Shown: positions 1-8,233 of the stretch, one piece after another
How positions within the stretch are numbered: the stretch's first letter is position 1
How the letters are laid out: every line of letters starts with the position of its first letter
The notes under the pieces: model-generated
What the model was told of the DNA's origin: nothing
Database searches by the model: none
What the model saw: the letters and a program-made list of their open reading frames with translations, nothing else
Source of the DNA: Sedimenticola sp.
Lineage (GTDB): Bacteria; Pseudomonadota; Gammaproteobacteria; Chromatiales; Chromatiaceae
Assembly: GCA_030590525.1 (NCBI GenBank)
Contig: JAUUYI010000007.1
Span: forward strand, 1 to 17,821
Direction of reading: 5' to 3'
DNA length: 17,821 bases
Translations under genes and position numbers: made by a program

Positions 1-2263
1 AGGTACTGGTTTCAAACTCGAACACCAGCTCCCCGTCCACCACGTCGACGAGTACCACCCCACCCTCGGTGAGCCGGCCAAAAAGCAGCTCCTCCGCGAG
101 TGGTCTTTTGATCTTCTCCTGAATCAGGCGTGCCATCGGCCGCGCACCCATCTTGTCATCGTAGCCGTGCTCTGCCAGCCACTCACGGGCTGCGCTCTCC
201 ACCTGCAGTGAGACTCGTTTCTCCTCCAGCTGCGCCTCCAGCTCGAAGATGAACTTGTCCACCACATGGTGAAGCACTTTCGTTGGCAGGGACTGAAATT
301 GAATGATGGCGTCCAGGCGATTACGGAACTCGGGGGAAAAGAACTTTTTGATCGCCTCCTTGCCGTCGCTGGAGTGATCCTGGGTGGTGAACCCGATCGA
401 GGGACGTCCCATCAGATCGGCCCCTGCATTGGTGGTCATAACGATGACCACGTTCCGAAAATCGGCCTTGCGGCCATTGTTGTCGGTCAGGGTGCCGTGA
501 TCCATCACCTGCAGCAGCAGGTTGAAGACGTCTGGATGCGCCTTCTCGATCTCATCCAGCAGCAGTACCGAATAAGGGTGCTTACTGATCTCCTCGGTGA
601 GCAGCCCTCCCTGGTCGAAACCGACATAACCCGGGGGGGCGCCGATCAGGCGTGAAATGGTATGCCGCTCCATATACTCGGACATATCGAAGCGAATCAG
701 TTCCACCCCCATAATCCGCGCCAGTTGACGGGTCACTTCCGTCTTGCCGACGCCGGTCGGCCCGGCAAACAGGAAGGATCCCACCGGTTTCTGCTCGTTG
801 CCAATCCCCGAACGGCTCATGCGAATAGCGCTGGAGAGTGCATCGATCGCCTGATCCTGACCAAACACCACCAGTTTCAGATCCCGATCGAGGGTTCGCA
901 ACGCCTGCATATCGGTAGCAGAGATACTCTTTGGTGGTATCCGGGCCATCTTGGCCACGATATTCTCGATATCCGTTACGCCGATGGTCTTCTTGCGTCT
1001 GGAAGGCGGCATCAACTGCACCCGGGCCCCGGCCTCGTCGATCACATCGATCGCCTTATCCGGCAGATGGCGGTCATTGAGATAGCGCTCGGAAAGCTCT
1101 GCAGCGGCCCTCAGCGCCTTCAGCCCATAACGAATATTGTGGTGTTCCTCGAACCGGCTCTTGAGACCGCGCAAGATCTCCACCGTCTCTTCCACTGAAG
1201 GTTCAGTGATATCAATTTTCTGAAAGCGGCGAGCCAGCGCCCGGTCCTTCTCGAAGATACCTCGGAACTCCTGGTAGGTGGTCGAGCCGATGCAACGCAG
1301 TTCCCCTGAAGCCAGCACGGGTTTGATCAGGTTGGAGGCATCCATCACCCCACCGGAGGCAGCCCCGGCCCCGATGACGGTGTGGATCTCATCAATGAAC
1401 AGAATAGTGTCCGGCTCTTTCTTCAGCTGGGCCAGCACTGCTTTGAGCCGCTTCTCGAAGTCTCCCCGGTACTTGGTCCCGGCCACCAGACTGCCCAGAT
1501 CCAGCGAGTAGATAGTGGCACCGGCCAGCACCTCGGGCACTACGTGGTCCTCGATCATCTTGGCCAATCCCTCGGCGATGGCGGTCTTGCCAACGCCCGC
1601 CTCACCCACCAACAGTGGGTTGTTCTTACGCCGACGACAGAGCGTCTGTATGGTGCGTTCGATCTCCGTCTTGCGGCCGATCAGAGGATCGATCTTGCCC
1701 AGCCGGGCCTGTTCGTTCAGGTTGACGGCATAACTGTCCAGCGCGTTGCTTGCCGGTGCCACGGTCTCCGCTGAGTCACCCCCGGAGGAGATGTCACTCT
1801 CGCTCTCTTCCTCGGAATCGCCGTGGACCTTGGAGATTCCATGGGATATATAATTGACCACATCCAGGCGCGCGATATCCTGCTGATGGAGGAAATAGAC
1901 CGCCTGGGACTCCTGCTCGCTGAAAATGGCCACCAGCACGTTGGCCCCGCTCACCTCGTTCTTTCCCGACGACTGGACATGGAACACCGCCCGCTGCAGC
2001 ACCCGTTGAAAACCAAGGGTCGGCTGGGTCTCCTGCCCCGCCTCCTGCGGAAGCAGCGGTGTGTTCTCCTCGATAAACCGGGTAATATTCTGCCGCAAGT
2101 GGTCGGTATCTGCACCACAGGCCCGCAGCACACCGGCAGCTGTCGGGTTGTCCAGCAGTGCCAGCAGCAGATGCTCGACCGTCATGAATTCATGGTGTTG
2201 GGCCCGGGTCCGCTTGAAGGCCTGGTTCAAGGTAAATTCCAACTCTTTGCTTAACATCGACAT
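1..2263 (-). CDS. clpA: ClpA, ATP-dependent Clp protease ATP-binding subunit (3' end cut by window edge)
   Basis: AAA+ unfoldase that feeds substrates into the ClpP peptidase in the cytoplasm. Read on the minus strand, the frame stays open from 2263 to base 1 (about 754 codons; E. coli ClpA is 758 residues, so only a few C-terminal residues should be missing). Order: ClpN substrate/ClpS-binding domain (about residues 1-145, with [13 protein letters not shown] and [20 protein letters not shown]), an acidic linker, AAA+ D1 with Walker [10 protein letters not shown] (about 220-228) and Walker [10 protein letters not shown], then D2 with Walker [10 protein letters not shown] (near 500) and Walker [12 protein letters not shown]. 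ClpA rather than ClpB because no long coiled-coil middle domain is seen between D1 and D2. Two in-frame ATGs compete: 2263 ([15 protein letters not shown] 4 nt upstream) and 2257 (MLSKELE, matching the E. coli start MLNQELE). It lies 49 bp downstream of clpS in the same direction, the classic clpS-clpA pair. Confidence 0.97.
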   Translation of the reverse strand, partial: MSMLSKELEFTLNQAFKRTRAQHHEFMTVEHLLLALLDNPTAAGVLRACGADTDHLRQNITRFIEENTPLLPQEAGQETQPTLGFQRVLQRAVFHVQSSGKNEVSGANVLVAIFSEQESQAVYFLHQQDIARLDVVNYISHGISKVHGDSEEESESDISSGGDSAETVAPASNALDSYAVNLNEQARLGKIDPLIGRKTEIERTIQTLCRRRKNNPLLVGEAGVGKTAIAEGLAKMIEDHVVPEVLAGATIYSLDLGSLVAGTKYRGDFEKRLKAVLAQLKKEPDTILFIDEIHTVIGAGAASGGVMDASNLIKPVLASGELRCIGSTTYQEFRGIFEKDRALARRFQKIDITEPSVEETVEILRGLKSRFEEHHNIRYGLKALRAAAELSERYLNDRHLPDKAIDVIDEAGARVQLMPPSRRKKTIGVTDIENIVAKMARIPPKSISATDMQALRTLDRDLKLVVFGQDQAIDALSSAIRMSRSGIGNEQKPVGSFLFAGPTGVGKTEVTRQLARIMGVELIRFDMSEYMERHTISRLIGAPPGYVGFDQGGLLTEEISKHPYSVLLLDEIEKAHPDVFNLLLQVMDHGTLTDNNGRKADFRNVVIVMTTNAGADLMGRPSIGFTTQDHSSDGKEAIKKFFSPEFRNRLDAIIQFQSLPTKVLHHVVDKFIFELEAQLEEKRVSLQVESAAREWLAEHGYDDKMGARPMARLIQEKIKRPLAEELLFGRLTEGGVVLVDVVDGELVFEFETST

Positions 2264-2312
2264 ACAGCTCTCTGTTACTCCGATCTACAGGAGATTCGAC
2301 CAGAAAATCGGA

Positions 2313-2633
2313 TCAATTCTCCTCCATGGTACACATAAGAGGGTGCTGGTTACTGCGGGCATAGTCATTCACCTGCGCCACCTTGGTCTCTGCAATCTCA
2401 TGGGTGAACACGCCACAGACCCCGACGCCCCGGGTATGCACGTGCAACATTACCTGAGTCGCCTTCTCCCGGTCCATCCTGAAGATTGACTCCAGAACCT
2501 GAACCACGAATTCCATGGGAGTATAGTCGTCATTCAGCAACATTACTTTGTACATGGGGGGCCGTTTCAGTTTTGGCTTCGCCTCCTGCAGCACGAGCCC
2601 GCCATCCGAATCGTTTTCTCTTCTCTCTGTCAT
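2313..2633 (-). CDS. clpS: ClpS, ClpA adaptor for N-end rule degradation
   Basis: Small adaptor that binds the ClpA N-domain and delivers proteins with N-terminal Leu/Phe/Tyr/Trp, while inhibiting SsrA-substrate degradation. The product is 106 residues, the same length as E. coli ClpS, with a variable N-terminal tail followed by the conserved core: [19 protein letters not shown], then [21 protein letters not shown], and a C-terminal [11 protein letters not shown]. The NDDYTPM and HVHxxG segments build the degron pocket. The open frame continues upstream to 2747, but homology begins only after the ATG at 2633, which has GGAG just upstream (tight spacing), so that start was chosen. It is divergent from the cspD-type gene and 49 bp upstream of clpA, so ClpS and ClpA are probably co-transcribed. 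Confidence 0.96.
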   Translation of the reverse strand: MTERRENDSDGGLVLQEAKPKLKRPPMYKVMLLNDDYTPMEFVVQVLESIFRMDREKATQVMLHVHTRGVGVCGVFTHEIAETKVAQVNDYARSNQHPLMCTMEEN

Positions 2634-2683
2634 AGCTCCGAATTCTAGCTGAAAACTCTGACTGCGCGTAATCTGGCCAATAT

Positions 2684-2711
2684 TTGACCAATACGGGCAG
2701 AAGGATATATT
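2684..2711 (+). promoter_or_regulatory. Candidate sigma70 promoter for the cold-shock gene
   Basis: TTGACC (2684-2689), a 16-bp spacer and TATATT (2706-2711) make a good sigma70-like pair on the plus strand in the divergent clpS/cspD region. Transcription from here would give a 5' leader of roughly 145 nt before the cspD ATG at 2862, like the long leaders of many cold-shock mRNAs. Assigned by eye only; no convincing clpS promoter was found on the other strand. Confidence 0.5.
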
Positions 2712-2861
2712 CTTCCAGTAAGTGGGGTGGTAAGCGGATAAAAACAAGGTACCCGACAGCGCTTATGCTCCATGGCAGGAACTTCCCGGACAGCGTATTT
2801 AAGCTGGCAGTCAGGGGAGACTGAAGTAATGTCTGCAGTTGTATTTGGAGGAGTAAGTGAG

Positions 2862-3071
2862 ATGGCAAGTGGTGTAGTTAAGTGGTTCAATAATGCCAAG
2901 GGCTATGGTTTCTTGACACCCGACCAGGGTGAAGAGGATGTATTCATTCATTTTTCGGCAATCACCATGGATGGCTACAAGACCCTGAAAGAGGGTCAGA
3001 AAGTGGAGTTTGAGCTGGAGCAGGGCCCAAAAGGCCTGCATGCAGCCAACCTTCAGGCGGTATCAGAATAA
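2862..3071 (+). CDS. cspD: CspD-type cold-shock domain protein
   Basis: A 69-residue single cold-shock domain (OB-fold) protein that binds single-stranded nucleic acid. Visible: the start [18 protein letters not shown] containing RNP1 (KGYGFL), RNP2 (VFIHF), and the tail [13 protein letters not shown]. The sequence [21 protein letters not shown] and its divergent position next to clpS match CspD of E. coli, which inhibits replication in stationary phase, rather than CspA. A longer frame opens at 2772, but the ATG at 2862 has a strong GGAGGAG at 2848-2853 with 8-nt spacing and starts exactly at the domain. It is convergent with the glycosylase gene (37-bp gap). CspD versus a generic Csp is decided mainly by neighbourhood and cannot be proved here. 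Confidence 0.93.
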   Translation: MASGVVKWFNNAKGYGFLTPDQGEEDVFIHFSAITMDGYKTLKEGQKVEFELEQGPKGLHAANLQAVSE

Positions 3072-3108
3072 GCAACCCCTTTTCTCGCCGCCCTCCTCTC
3101 CATCTGGA

Positions 3109-3792
3109 TCACTTTCCACGATTCTGCAGAGAGGAGATGCGGTGAGAGGTTGTAAATCCACACTCTCCCCGCAGACAGCAGTCATCACAGAGCGGCCGTT
3201 TGGCGCAGGCTTGTTTGGCATGGCTGACGATCAGCCCATGGTACTCGTTGTACAAGGCGACATCCGGCCCCAGCCCCTGCTGAAACCCCTGGCGCAGGTG
3301 TTCATAGGGTTCGTCCCCGGATATCATCCCCAGGCGTGAGAAGATCCGCCGGGTATAGGCGTCGATCACGAATACCGGACGCTCAAAGGCGTAGAGCAGT
3401 ATATCGTCCGCCGTCTCCGGCCCCACCCCGTTCACCTCCAGTAACGCCGGTCGCAGGGCATCCGTCTGTCTATCTGCCAGTCTCTGCTCACCCCCCTGCT
3501 GACGTATGAAATGACAGAGATTGAGCAACCGCCTGGCCTTGACATTGAAATAACCTGCAGGACGAATCAACTCGGCCAGCGCCTCGGCCGACAGGGCGAG
3601 CACCCCTTCGAGAGAGAGTGCCCCGGAGGCCTCGAGGTTGACGATGGCACGCTCCACGTTGATCCAGGCGGTGTTCTGGGTCAGAACGGCTCCCACCATG
3701 ATCTCGAAGCGGGTGTCGCCAGGCCACCACTGCTGGGGTCCATAGGCAGCGTGCAGGAGTTCGTAGACCCGGCGCAGGGATTCAGGTTCCAT
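3109..3792 (-). CDS. Endonuclease III-related DNA glycosylase (MagIII/COG2231-like, Fe-S)
   Basis: HhH-GPD superfamily base-excision repair enzyme, 227 residues. Visible: VLTQNTAWINVERA (about 37-50), the helix-hairpin-helix VNGVGPETADDIL (120-132), the catalytic Asp in VIDAYTRR (D144, aligned to Asp138 of E. coli Nth) and a C-terminal Fe-S cluster set C196-x5-C202-x2-C205-x5-C211 (Nth has C-x6-C-x2-C-x5-C). The residue in the place of Nth's catalytic Lys120 (GVGRKTA) is E126 (GVGPETA), so this should be a monofunctional glycosylase without lyase activity. That fits the MagIII type known from Helicobacter 3-methyladenine glycosylase rather than true Nth; the substrate is inferred. It lies about 100 bp downstream of rluB in the same direction, with a short palindrome between them. 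Confidence 0.85.
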   Translation of the reverse strand: MEPESLRRVYELLHAAYGPQQWWPGDTRFEIMVGAVLTQNTAWINVERAIVNLEASGALSLEGVLALSAEALAELIRPAGYFNVKARRLLNLCHFIRQQGGEQRLADRQTDALRPALLEVNGVGPETADDILLYAFERPVFVIDAYTRRIFSRLGMISGDEPYEHLRQGFQQGLGPDVALYNEYHGLIVSHAKQACAKRPLCDDCCLRGECGFTTSHRISSLQNRGK

Positions 3793-3834
3793 TCCGGAGA
3801 TCGCTCAGAAGCATCAGATTTAAAAGAAATTCAG

Positions 3835-3850
3835 CCGCGGATTAACGCGG
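3835..3850. repeat. Short inverted repeat between rluB and the glycosylase gene
   Basis: CCGCG-GATTAA-CGCGG, with 5-bp perfect arms, lies in the 100-bp gap after rluB. It is embedded in an A/T-rich flank. Reading on the minus strand there is no clear T-run after it, so it is reported as a small palindrome rather than a terminator. Confidence 0.4.
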
Positions 3851-3892
3851 ATAAAACGTAAGCACCCAGTTAATCCCGCCGAGAGGTGTTGA

Positions 3893-4735
3893 TTACCCCC
3901 GCCGGCCCCACGGTCCTTTGCCCCCGGCTGACCGCCTTCGTCCGCTCTGGCGCAGCGACGCCCGACGCACTCCTTTGGAAGAGAGCCCCGCCACCGCCAT
4001 CAGAGATTTGAGCTCTTCCGGGGTCAGGTCACGCCACTTGCCCGCCTTGAGCCGGCTGGTCAGCATCACCGGCCCGAAGCGCACCCGCTTGAGCCGGCTC
4101 ACCTGCGCCCCCACCGCCTCCCACAGGCGCCGCACCTCCCGGTTCCGTCCCTCCATGATTACCACGTGATACCAGCGGTTGGCACCCTCGCCACCGGATT
4201 CGACCACCTCCTCGAAGCGGGCCGGTCCATCTTCCAACTCGATACCGTTGACCAGTTGTTGCAGCATTTCCTCAGTGACGTCGCCGAGGACCCGCACCGC
4301 ATACTCCCGCTCCACTTTCTGGGACGGGTGCATCAGGCGGTTGGCGAGCTCACCATCGGTGGTGAAGAGCATCAGGCCAATGGTATTGATATCCAGACGG
4401 CCGACGGCGATCCAGCGCCCGCTCTGTAGCCGGGGCAGGCTCTGAAACGCGGTGGGCCGACCTTCCGGGTCGGAACGGGTGACCAGCTCCCCCTGAGGCT
4501 TGTTGTATACAATAGTGCGCTGGGCGCTCTGCTCAAGTCGCCAGTTGCCCACCCGCTGACCACCGATCACCACCCGGTCTTGTGGGATTATGCGATCTCC
4601 CAGCCTGGCAGTCTTGCCGTTGACCTTGACCTCACCCGCCTCGATCCGGCGCTCGATCTCCCGCCGGGAGCCGAAACCGGCGTTGGCCAGGGCCTTCTGA
4701 ATCCGCTCACCCTGTAGCGATGTCGGCTTGTTCAT
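3893..4735 (-). CDS. rluB: RluB, 23S rRNA pseudouridine synthase
   Basis: Modifies a uridine of 23S rRNA (U2605 in E. coli) in the large-subunit peptidyl-transferase region. The product is 280 residues (E. coli RluB is 291). It starts with an S4 RNA-binding domain (ERIQKALANAGFGSRREIER, about 10-29), followed by the RsuA/RluB/RluE-type catalytic domain with VYNKPQGELVTRSD, the catalytic motif GRLDINTIGLMLFTTDGEL (D115) and a later EGRNREVRRLWEAVG. The C-terminus is an Arg/Gly/Ser-rich basic tail, as in RluB. The frame is open upstream to 5068 inside scpB, but homology starts at the ATG at 4735, 16 nt after the scpB stop and preceded by a G-rich sequence. The last gene of the trpS-scpA-scpB-rluB run, conserved downstream of scpB in Gammaproteobacteria. 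Confidence 0.95.
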   Translation of the reverse strand: MNKPTSLQGERIQKALANAGFGSRREIERRIEAGEVKVNGKTARLGDRIIPQDRVVIGGQRVGNWRLEQSAQRTIVYNKPQGELVTRSDPEGRPTAFQSLPRLQSGRWIAVGRLDINTIGLMLFTTDGELANRLMHPSQKVEREYAVRVLGDVTEEMLQQLVNGIELEDGPARFEEVVESGGEGANRWYHVVIMEGRNREVRRLWEAVGAQVSRLKRVRFGPVMLTSRLKAGKWRDLTPEELKSLMAVAGLSSKGVRRASLRQSGRRRSAGGKGPWGRRG

Positions 4736-4751
4736 CCATCCACCCCCAATC

Positions 4752-5489
4752 CTATTCGGCGCAATGGTCCCGTCGCCCGCTGTCTGGTCCCGGATCAGAG
4801 GGTGCTCCGACGCCATCACCCTCCGTCTCCACGGGCGACCCCCCATCCGCACTGGATTCCACTGCCCCGGGTGCCCCCTCCTGCGCGTCCGGCAGCTGCT
4901 CGCTGCCGTCTTCAGACGCCGTCCCCGGGAAGGCCAGCTCCAACTCCCGATTGATAGAATCCAGATCCCGGATCTCCTGAAGGGTAGGCAGATCATCGAG
5001 GCCCCGAAGCCCGAAATAGTTGAGAAACTCCCGGGTGGTGGCGTAGAGCGAGGGTCTGCCGGGTACATCCCGATGGCCCACCACCCGGACCCACTCCCGT
5101 TCCATCATGGTCTTAATGATATTACTGCTGACGCTGACGCCACGGACATCCTCGATCTCCCCCCGGGTGACCGGTTGCCGATAGGCGATCAGGACCAGGG
5201 TCTCCAGCAACGCCCGGGAATAGCGCGCCGGGCGCTCCTCCCATAGCCGGGAGACCCAGGGTGCGTACTCCGCCCGCACATTGATCCGAAAACCACCACC
5301 CACCTCCTTCAGCTCCATGCCCCGCCCCTGATAGTCAGCCTGTAACGCCTCGATTGCCACCCGCAACGCTGCGTGTTCCGGCTGCTCCTGCTCTGGGAAA
5401 AGCGCCTGAATGGCGTCCAGGGTCAGAGGGCCGCCCACTGCCAGCAGGGCCGCCTCCACGATCTGTTTCAGTTTCTGCTCCGATTCCAT
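4752..5489 (-). CDS. scpB: ScpB, segregation and condensation protein B
   Basis: Kite subunit that dimerises and binds the ScpA kleisin in the SMC-ScpAB condensin-like complex. The 245-residue product has the tandem winged-helix region: KLKQIVEAALLAVGGPLTLD at the start, then GGGFRINVRAEYAPWVSRLW, RYSRALLETLVLIAYRQPVT, RGEIEDVRGVSVSSNIIKTM and LYATTREFLNYFGLRGLDDLP. The C-terminal 60 residues are a low-complexity acidic/Gly/Ser tail (ASEDGSEQLPDAQEG onward), which is variable in the family. Its ATG is separated from the scpA stop by one base, giving tight translational coupling. rluB follows after 16 nt. Confidence 0.96.
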   Translation of the reverse strand: MESEQKLKQIVEAALLAVGGPLTLDAIQALFPEQEQPEHAALRVAIEALQADYQGRGMELKEVGGGFRINVRAEYAPWVSRLWEERPARYSRALLETLVLIAYRQPVTRGEIEDVRGVSVSSNIIKTMMEREWVRVVGHRDVPGRPSLYATTREFLNYFGLRGLDDLPTLQEIRDLDSINRELELAFPGTASEDGSEQLPDAQEGAPGAVESSADGGSPVETEGDGVGAPSDPGPDSGRRDHCAE

Positions 5490-5490
5490 G

Positions 5491-6315
5491 TCAGGAAGAT
5501 GCCGCCTTTATGTGAATTGGACCAAATGGGTCGGCCTGCACCAGCTCAATCAACGCCTCCTTGATCAATTCCAATACCGCCAGGAAGGTTACCACCACAC
5601 CCAACCGGCCCTCCTCAATCTGGAACAGGCTGGTGAAGTCGATAAAACCGCCACTGCCGAGAGATTCCAGCACTGCTGACATCCGCTCCCTTACCGACAA
5701 TGTCTCCAGGGCAATGCGGTGGTGTGTGAACATGTCCGCCCGGTGCAGCACCTCCTTCAGGGCCAGCAGGATCTCCCGCAGGTCCACGTCAGGTGGCCGT
5801 CGTTCGATGCTCTTGTCCGGCACCGCCACGCGCGCCGGAAACAGATCCCGCCCCAGCCGCGGCAGCCCGTCCAGATCCTCTGCCGCCTGTTTATATCGTT
5901 CATACTCCTGCAGGCGCCGGATCAGCTCTGCCCGCGGATCCGACTCCTCATCTTCCAGTTCCTCCTGCCGGGGCAGCAGCATGCGTGATTTGATCTCGGC
6001 CAGCATCGCCGCCATCACCAGATACTCGGCCGCCAGCTCCAGCCGCATCTCCTTCATCATCTCCACATATTCGACATACTGGGCCGTGATCTCGGCAATA
6101 GGGATATCGAGGATATCCAGGTTCTGGCGCTTGATCAGATACAGCAGCAGATCCAGCGGCCCCTCAAATGCATCCAGAAACACCTCCAGCGCATCCGGTG
6201 GGATATACAGATCCTTGGGCATAGTCGCCCAGGGCTCCCCCTGCACTACGGCAAAAGGCAGCTCCTCCTGCTCCGGATGCGGAAGGCCTGCCCCGGATGC
6301 CGATTCACTGTTCAC
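5491..6315 (-). CDS. scpA: ScpA, segregation and condensation protein A (kleisin)
   Basis: Kleisin that bridges SMC heads and recruits ScpB during chromosome compaction. The 274-residue product shows the N-terminal SMC-neck-binding domain with the family signature FEGPLDLLLYLIKRQNLDIL (about 50-69) and IPIAEITAQYVEY, then AAEYLVMAAMLAEIKSRMLLP, an acidic linker, and a C-terminal winged helix (GFIDFTSLFQ, VVTFLAVLELIKEALI). The start is GTG at 6315; it overlaps the trpS stop by 4 nt (GTGA), so ribosomes probably re-initiate. The roughly 40-residue extension before the signature is Glu/Pro-rich. If a later start were used the conserved core would be unaffected. Confidence 0.96.
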   Translation of the reverse strand: MNSESASGAGLPHPEQEELPFAVVQGEPWATMPKDLYIPPDALEVFLDAFEGPLDLLLYLIKRQNLDILDIPIAEITAQYVEYVEMMKEMRLELAAEYLVMAAMLAEIKSRMLLPRQEELEDEESDPRAELIRRLQEYERYKQAAEDLDGLPRLGRDLFPARVAVPDKSIERRPPDVDLREILLALKEVLHRADMFTHHRIALETLSVRERMSAVLESLGSGGFIDFTSLFQIEEGRLGVVVTFLAVLELIKEALIELVQADPFGPIHIKAASS

Positions 6316-7535
6316 CGGTAGTTGAGCGACATGGCGTTACGCACCTCTTCCATGGTCTCCTGTGCCACGTCCCTGGCCTCCTCATTCCCTTCAGCGATGA
6401 TGTTGCGCACCAGTTCCGGCTGCTCCTCGAACTCACGGGCACGCTCCTGGATCGGTGCCAACTCCTGCAACACCGCATCGATCACCGGTTGCTTGCAGTC
6501 GATACAGCCAATGCCGGCGCTGCGGCAACCCTCATCCGCCCATCGCTTCACCTTCTCTGTGGAGTAGACCTCGTGGAACTGCCATACCGGGCAGCGGCCA
6601 GGATCGCCCGGGTCGTTTCGACGCACCCGGTTGGTGTCCGTCGGCATGGTTCGGATCGCCTTCTCCACCAACTCCGGGGGATCCCGCAAGGCAATGGTGT
6701 TGCCATAAGATTTAGACATCTTCTGACCGTCCAGCCCCGGCATCTTCGAAGCCCTGGTCAGCAGCGGCTGGGGCTCGGGCAGGAACTGCCGACCCATCCC
6801 TTCCAGATAACCAAACAGGCGCTCCCGGTCGTTGACGGTAATATTCTGCTGCCCTTCCAGCAGAGCCTGAGCCGCCTCCAGTGCCTCATGATCCCCCTGT
6901 TCCTGATAGGCCCGGCGATAACGATTATAGAGTTTCGCCGCCTTCTTCCCCATCTTCTTCCGAGCCTGGTTCGCCATCGCCTCGAATCCAGGCTCCCGGC
7001 CGAAAAGGTGGTTGAAGCGGCGCGCCACCTCCCGAGTCAACTCCACATGCGCCACCTGATCCTCACCCACCGGCACCAGGCCTGCCTTGTAGATCAGGAT
7101 GTCTGCCGCCTGCAGCAACGGGTAACCAAGAAAACCGTAGGTAGCCAGATCCCGCTCTTTCAGTTTCTCCTGCTGGTCCTTGTAACTCGGCACCCGCTCC
7201 AGCCAGCCCAGCGGCGTGATCATGGAGAGCAACAGGTGCAGCTCTGCATGTTCCGGCACCCGGGACTGAATAAACAGTTGTGCCTCACCCTGGTTGATAC
7301 CCGCAGCCAGCCAGTCGATCACCATATCCCACACGCTCTCCGGGATGATAGTAGGGTCTTCGTAGTGGGTGGTCAGGGCATGCCAGTCGGCAACGAAGAA
7401 AAAACATTCGTATTCGTGCTGTAGTTCTACCCAGTTTTTCAACACCCCGTGATAGTGGCCAAGATGCAGGCGACCGGTTGGACGCATGCCGGAAAGGACA
7501 CGGGCGTGCTGTGCAGAAACAGAATTCAAAATCAC
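6312..7535 (-). CDS. trpS: Tryptophanyl-tRNA synthetase with a Thermotoga-type Cys cluster motif
   Basis: Class I synthetase that charges tRNA-Trp. It has the HIGH-type signature GRLHLGHYHG (H24-H27) and KMSKS (272-276), plus LGYPLLQAADILIYK and VPVGEDQVAHVELTRE typical of TrpRS. At 407 residues it is about 70 longer than E. coli TrpS; the extra sequence lies between HLFGREPGFE and LLTRASKMPG (about 184-256), rich in Lys/Arg/Glu. Near the C-terminus are C315, C337, C344 and C347 (C-x21-C-x6-C-x2-C), closely resembling the C-x22-C-x6-C-x2-C set that holds a 4Fe-4S cluster at the anticodon-binding region of Thermotoga maritima TrpRS. The start is GTG at 7535, 6 nt after the M50 stop, with AAGGGG just upstream at tight spacing; a TTG two codons in is a possible alternative. 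Confidence 0.96.
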   Translation of the reverse strand: MILNSVSAQHARVLSGMRPTGRLHLGHYHGVLKNWVELQHEYECFFFVADWHALTTHYEDPTIIPESVWDMVIDWLAAGINQGEAQLFIQSRVPEHAELHLLLSMITPLGWLERVPSYKDQQEKLKERDLATYGFLGYPLLQAADILIYKAGLVPVGEDQVAHVELTREVARRFNHLFGREPGFEAMANQARKKMGKKAAKLYNRYRRAYQEQGDHEALEAAQALLEGQQNITVNDRERLFGYLEGMGRQFLPEPQPLLTRASKMPGLDGQKMSKSYGNTIALRDPPELVEKAIRTMPTDTNRVRRNDPGDPGRCPVWQFHEVYSTEKVKRWADEGCRSAGIGCIDCKQPVIDAVLQELAPIQERAREFEEQPELVRNIIAEGNEEARDVAQETMEEVRNAMSLNYR

Positions 7536-7541
7536 TTCCCC

Positions 7542-8210
7542 TTAAGATAAGAACAGCTGTTTAACGATATTGGAGGCCGGCAGAAAGCTCAGCACGAACA
7601 GTGCGACAGGCCAGAGAATGCGTCCCAGAACACCGGAAACCAGCAGCAGGACAATGATGATCAGGCCATAGGGTTCCATACGCGAAAAGGCGAGCGCCAT
7701 TCTGGGTGGCAACAGGGCACTCAAGACTCGCCCCCCATCCAGCGGCAGGACCGGCGTCAGATTGAGCACCATGAGAATGATGTTGATCAACACCCCCGCG
7801 CCACCCATGTAAATGAGCGGTATCGCCACCCACTCGGCGGCGTGCAGAAAGAGCACAGAAAACTTGATGACCAGGCCCCAGATAACGGCCATGATCAAGT
7901 TGGCACCAGGCCCCGCCAGCGCTACCAGGCCCATGTCCCGACGCGGATTACGCAGATTATTCCAGTTGACCGGTACCGGTTTGGCCCAGCCGAAGATAAA
8001 ACCGGTGAGCATAGTCAGCAGGGGCACGACAACAGTACCCACGGGATCCACATGCTTCAGCGGGTTGAGCGTGACCCGGCCCAGCATCAGAGCAGTCTTG
8101 TCCCCAAGACGGCTCGCCATCCAGCCATGCGCCGCCTCATGCACCGTAATCGCCAACAGCACCGGGAGTGCGAACACAGCGACTTTCTGAATCAGTGTCA
8201 GTTCTTCCAT
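7542..8210 (-). CDS. Site-2-protease-like M50 family membrane metalloprotease
   Basis: Polytopic membrane zinc protease, 222 residues. Visible: the zinc motif HEAAH (H24-H28) in the first hydrophobic segment, the second conserved site NLTPVLPLDGGR (150-161; D158 as third zinc ligand), and hydrophobic segments at about 8-24, 60-75, 95-125, 128-150 and 181-212. There is no PDZ domain and no CBS domain, so it is a minimal M50B type, not RseP. Its substrate is unknown. The frame runs upstream to 8285, but that stretch is repeat DNA; the ATG at 8210 begins the conserved MEELTLIQKVAVF. No Shine-Dalgarno is seen. Instead TATAAT ends 6 nt before the ATG. It is followed closely by trpS (6-nt gap) and preceded by a heptamer-repeat element. 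Confidence 0.9.
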   Translation of the reverse strand: MEELTLIQKVAVFALPVLLAITVHEAAHGWMASRLGDKTALMLGRVTLNPLKHVDPVGTVVVPLLTMLTGFIFGWAKPVPVNWNNLRNPRRDMGLVALAGPGANLIMAVIWGLVIKFSVLFLHAAEWVAIPLIYMGGAGVLINIILMVLNLTPVLPLDGGRVLSALLPPRMALAFSRMEPYGLIIIVLLLVSGVLGRILWPVALFVLSFLPASNIVKQLFLS

Positions 8211-8216
8211 TGGGGA

Positions 8217-8222
8217 ATTATA
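8217..8222 (-). promoter_or_regulatory. -10-like TATAAT immediately upstream of the M50 gene
   Basis: On the minus strand a perfect TATAAT lies 6 nt before the ATG at 8210. A transcript starting about 7 nt downstream of it would begin at the start codon, i.e. leaderless. No good -35 box is seen at 16-18 bp (the region is the AGGACC heptamer array), so this is tentative. Confidence 0.35.
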
Positions 8223-8233
8223 CCTTAAAGACA

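Noticed and set aside
266..2254. Series of plus-strand ORFs opposite clpA
   Set aside because: These are antisense shadows of the clpA codons; their translations show no family features and none has a convincing ribosome-binding site.
4736..5068. Upstream extension of the rluB reading frame inside scpB
   Set aside because: The extra ~111 residues are the scpB gene read in another frame; conserved RluB sequence begins at the ATG at 4735.
6297..7424. 375-residue plus-strand ORF opposite trpS
   Set aside because: Entirely antisense to a strongly conserved gene, His/Leu/Gln-rich as expected from reverse-frame reading of GC-rich DNA.
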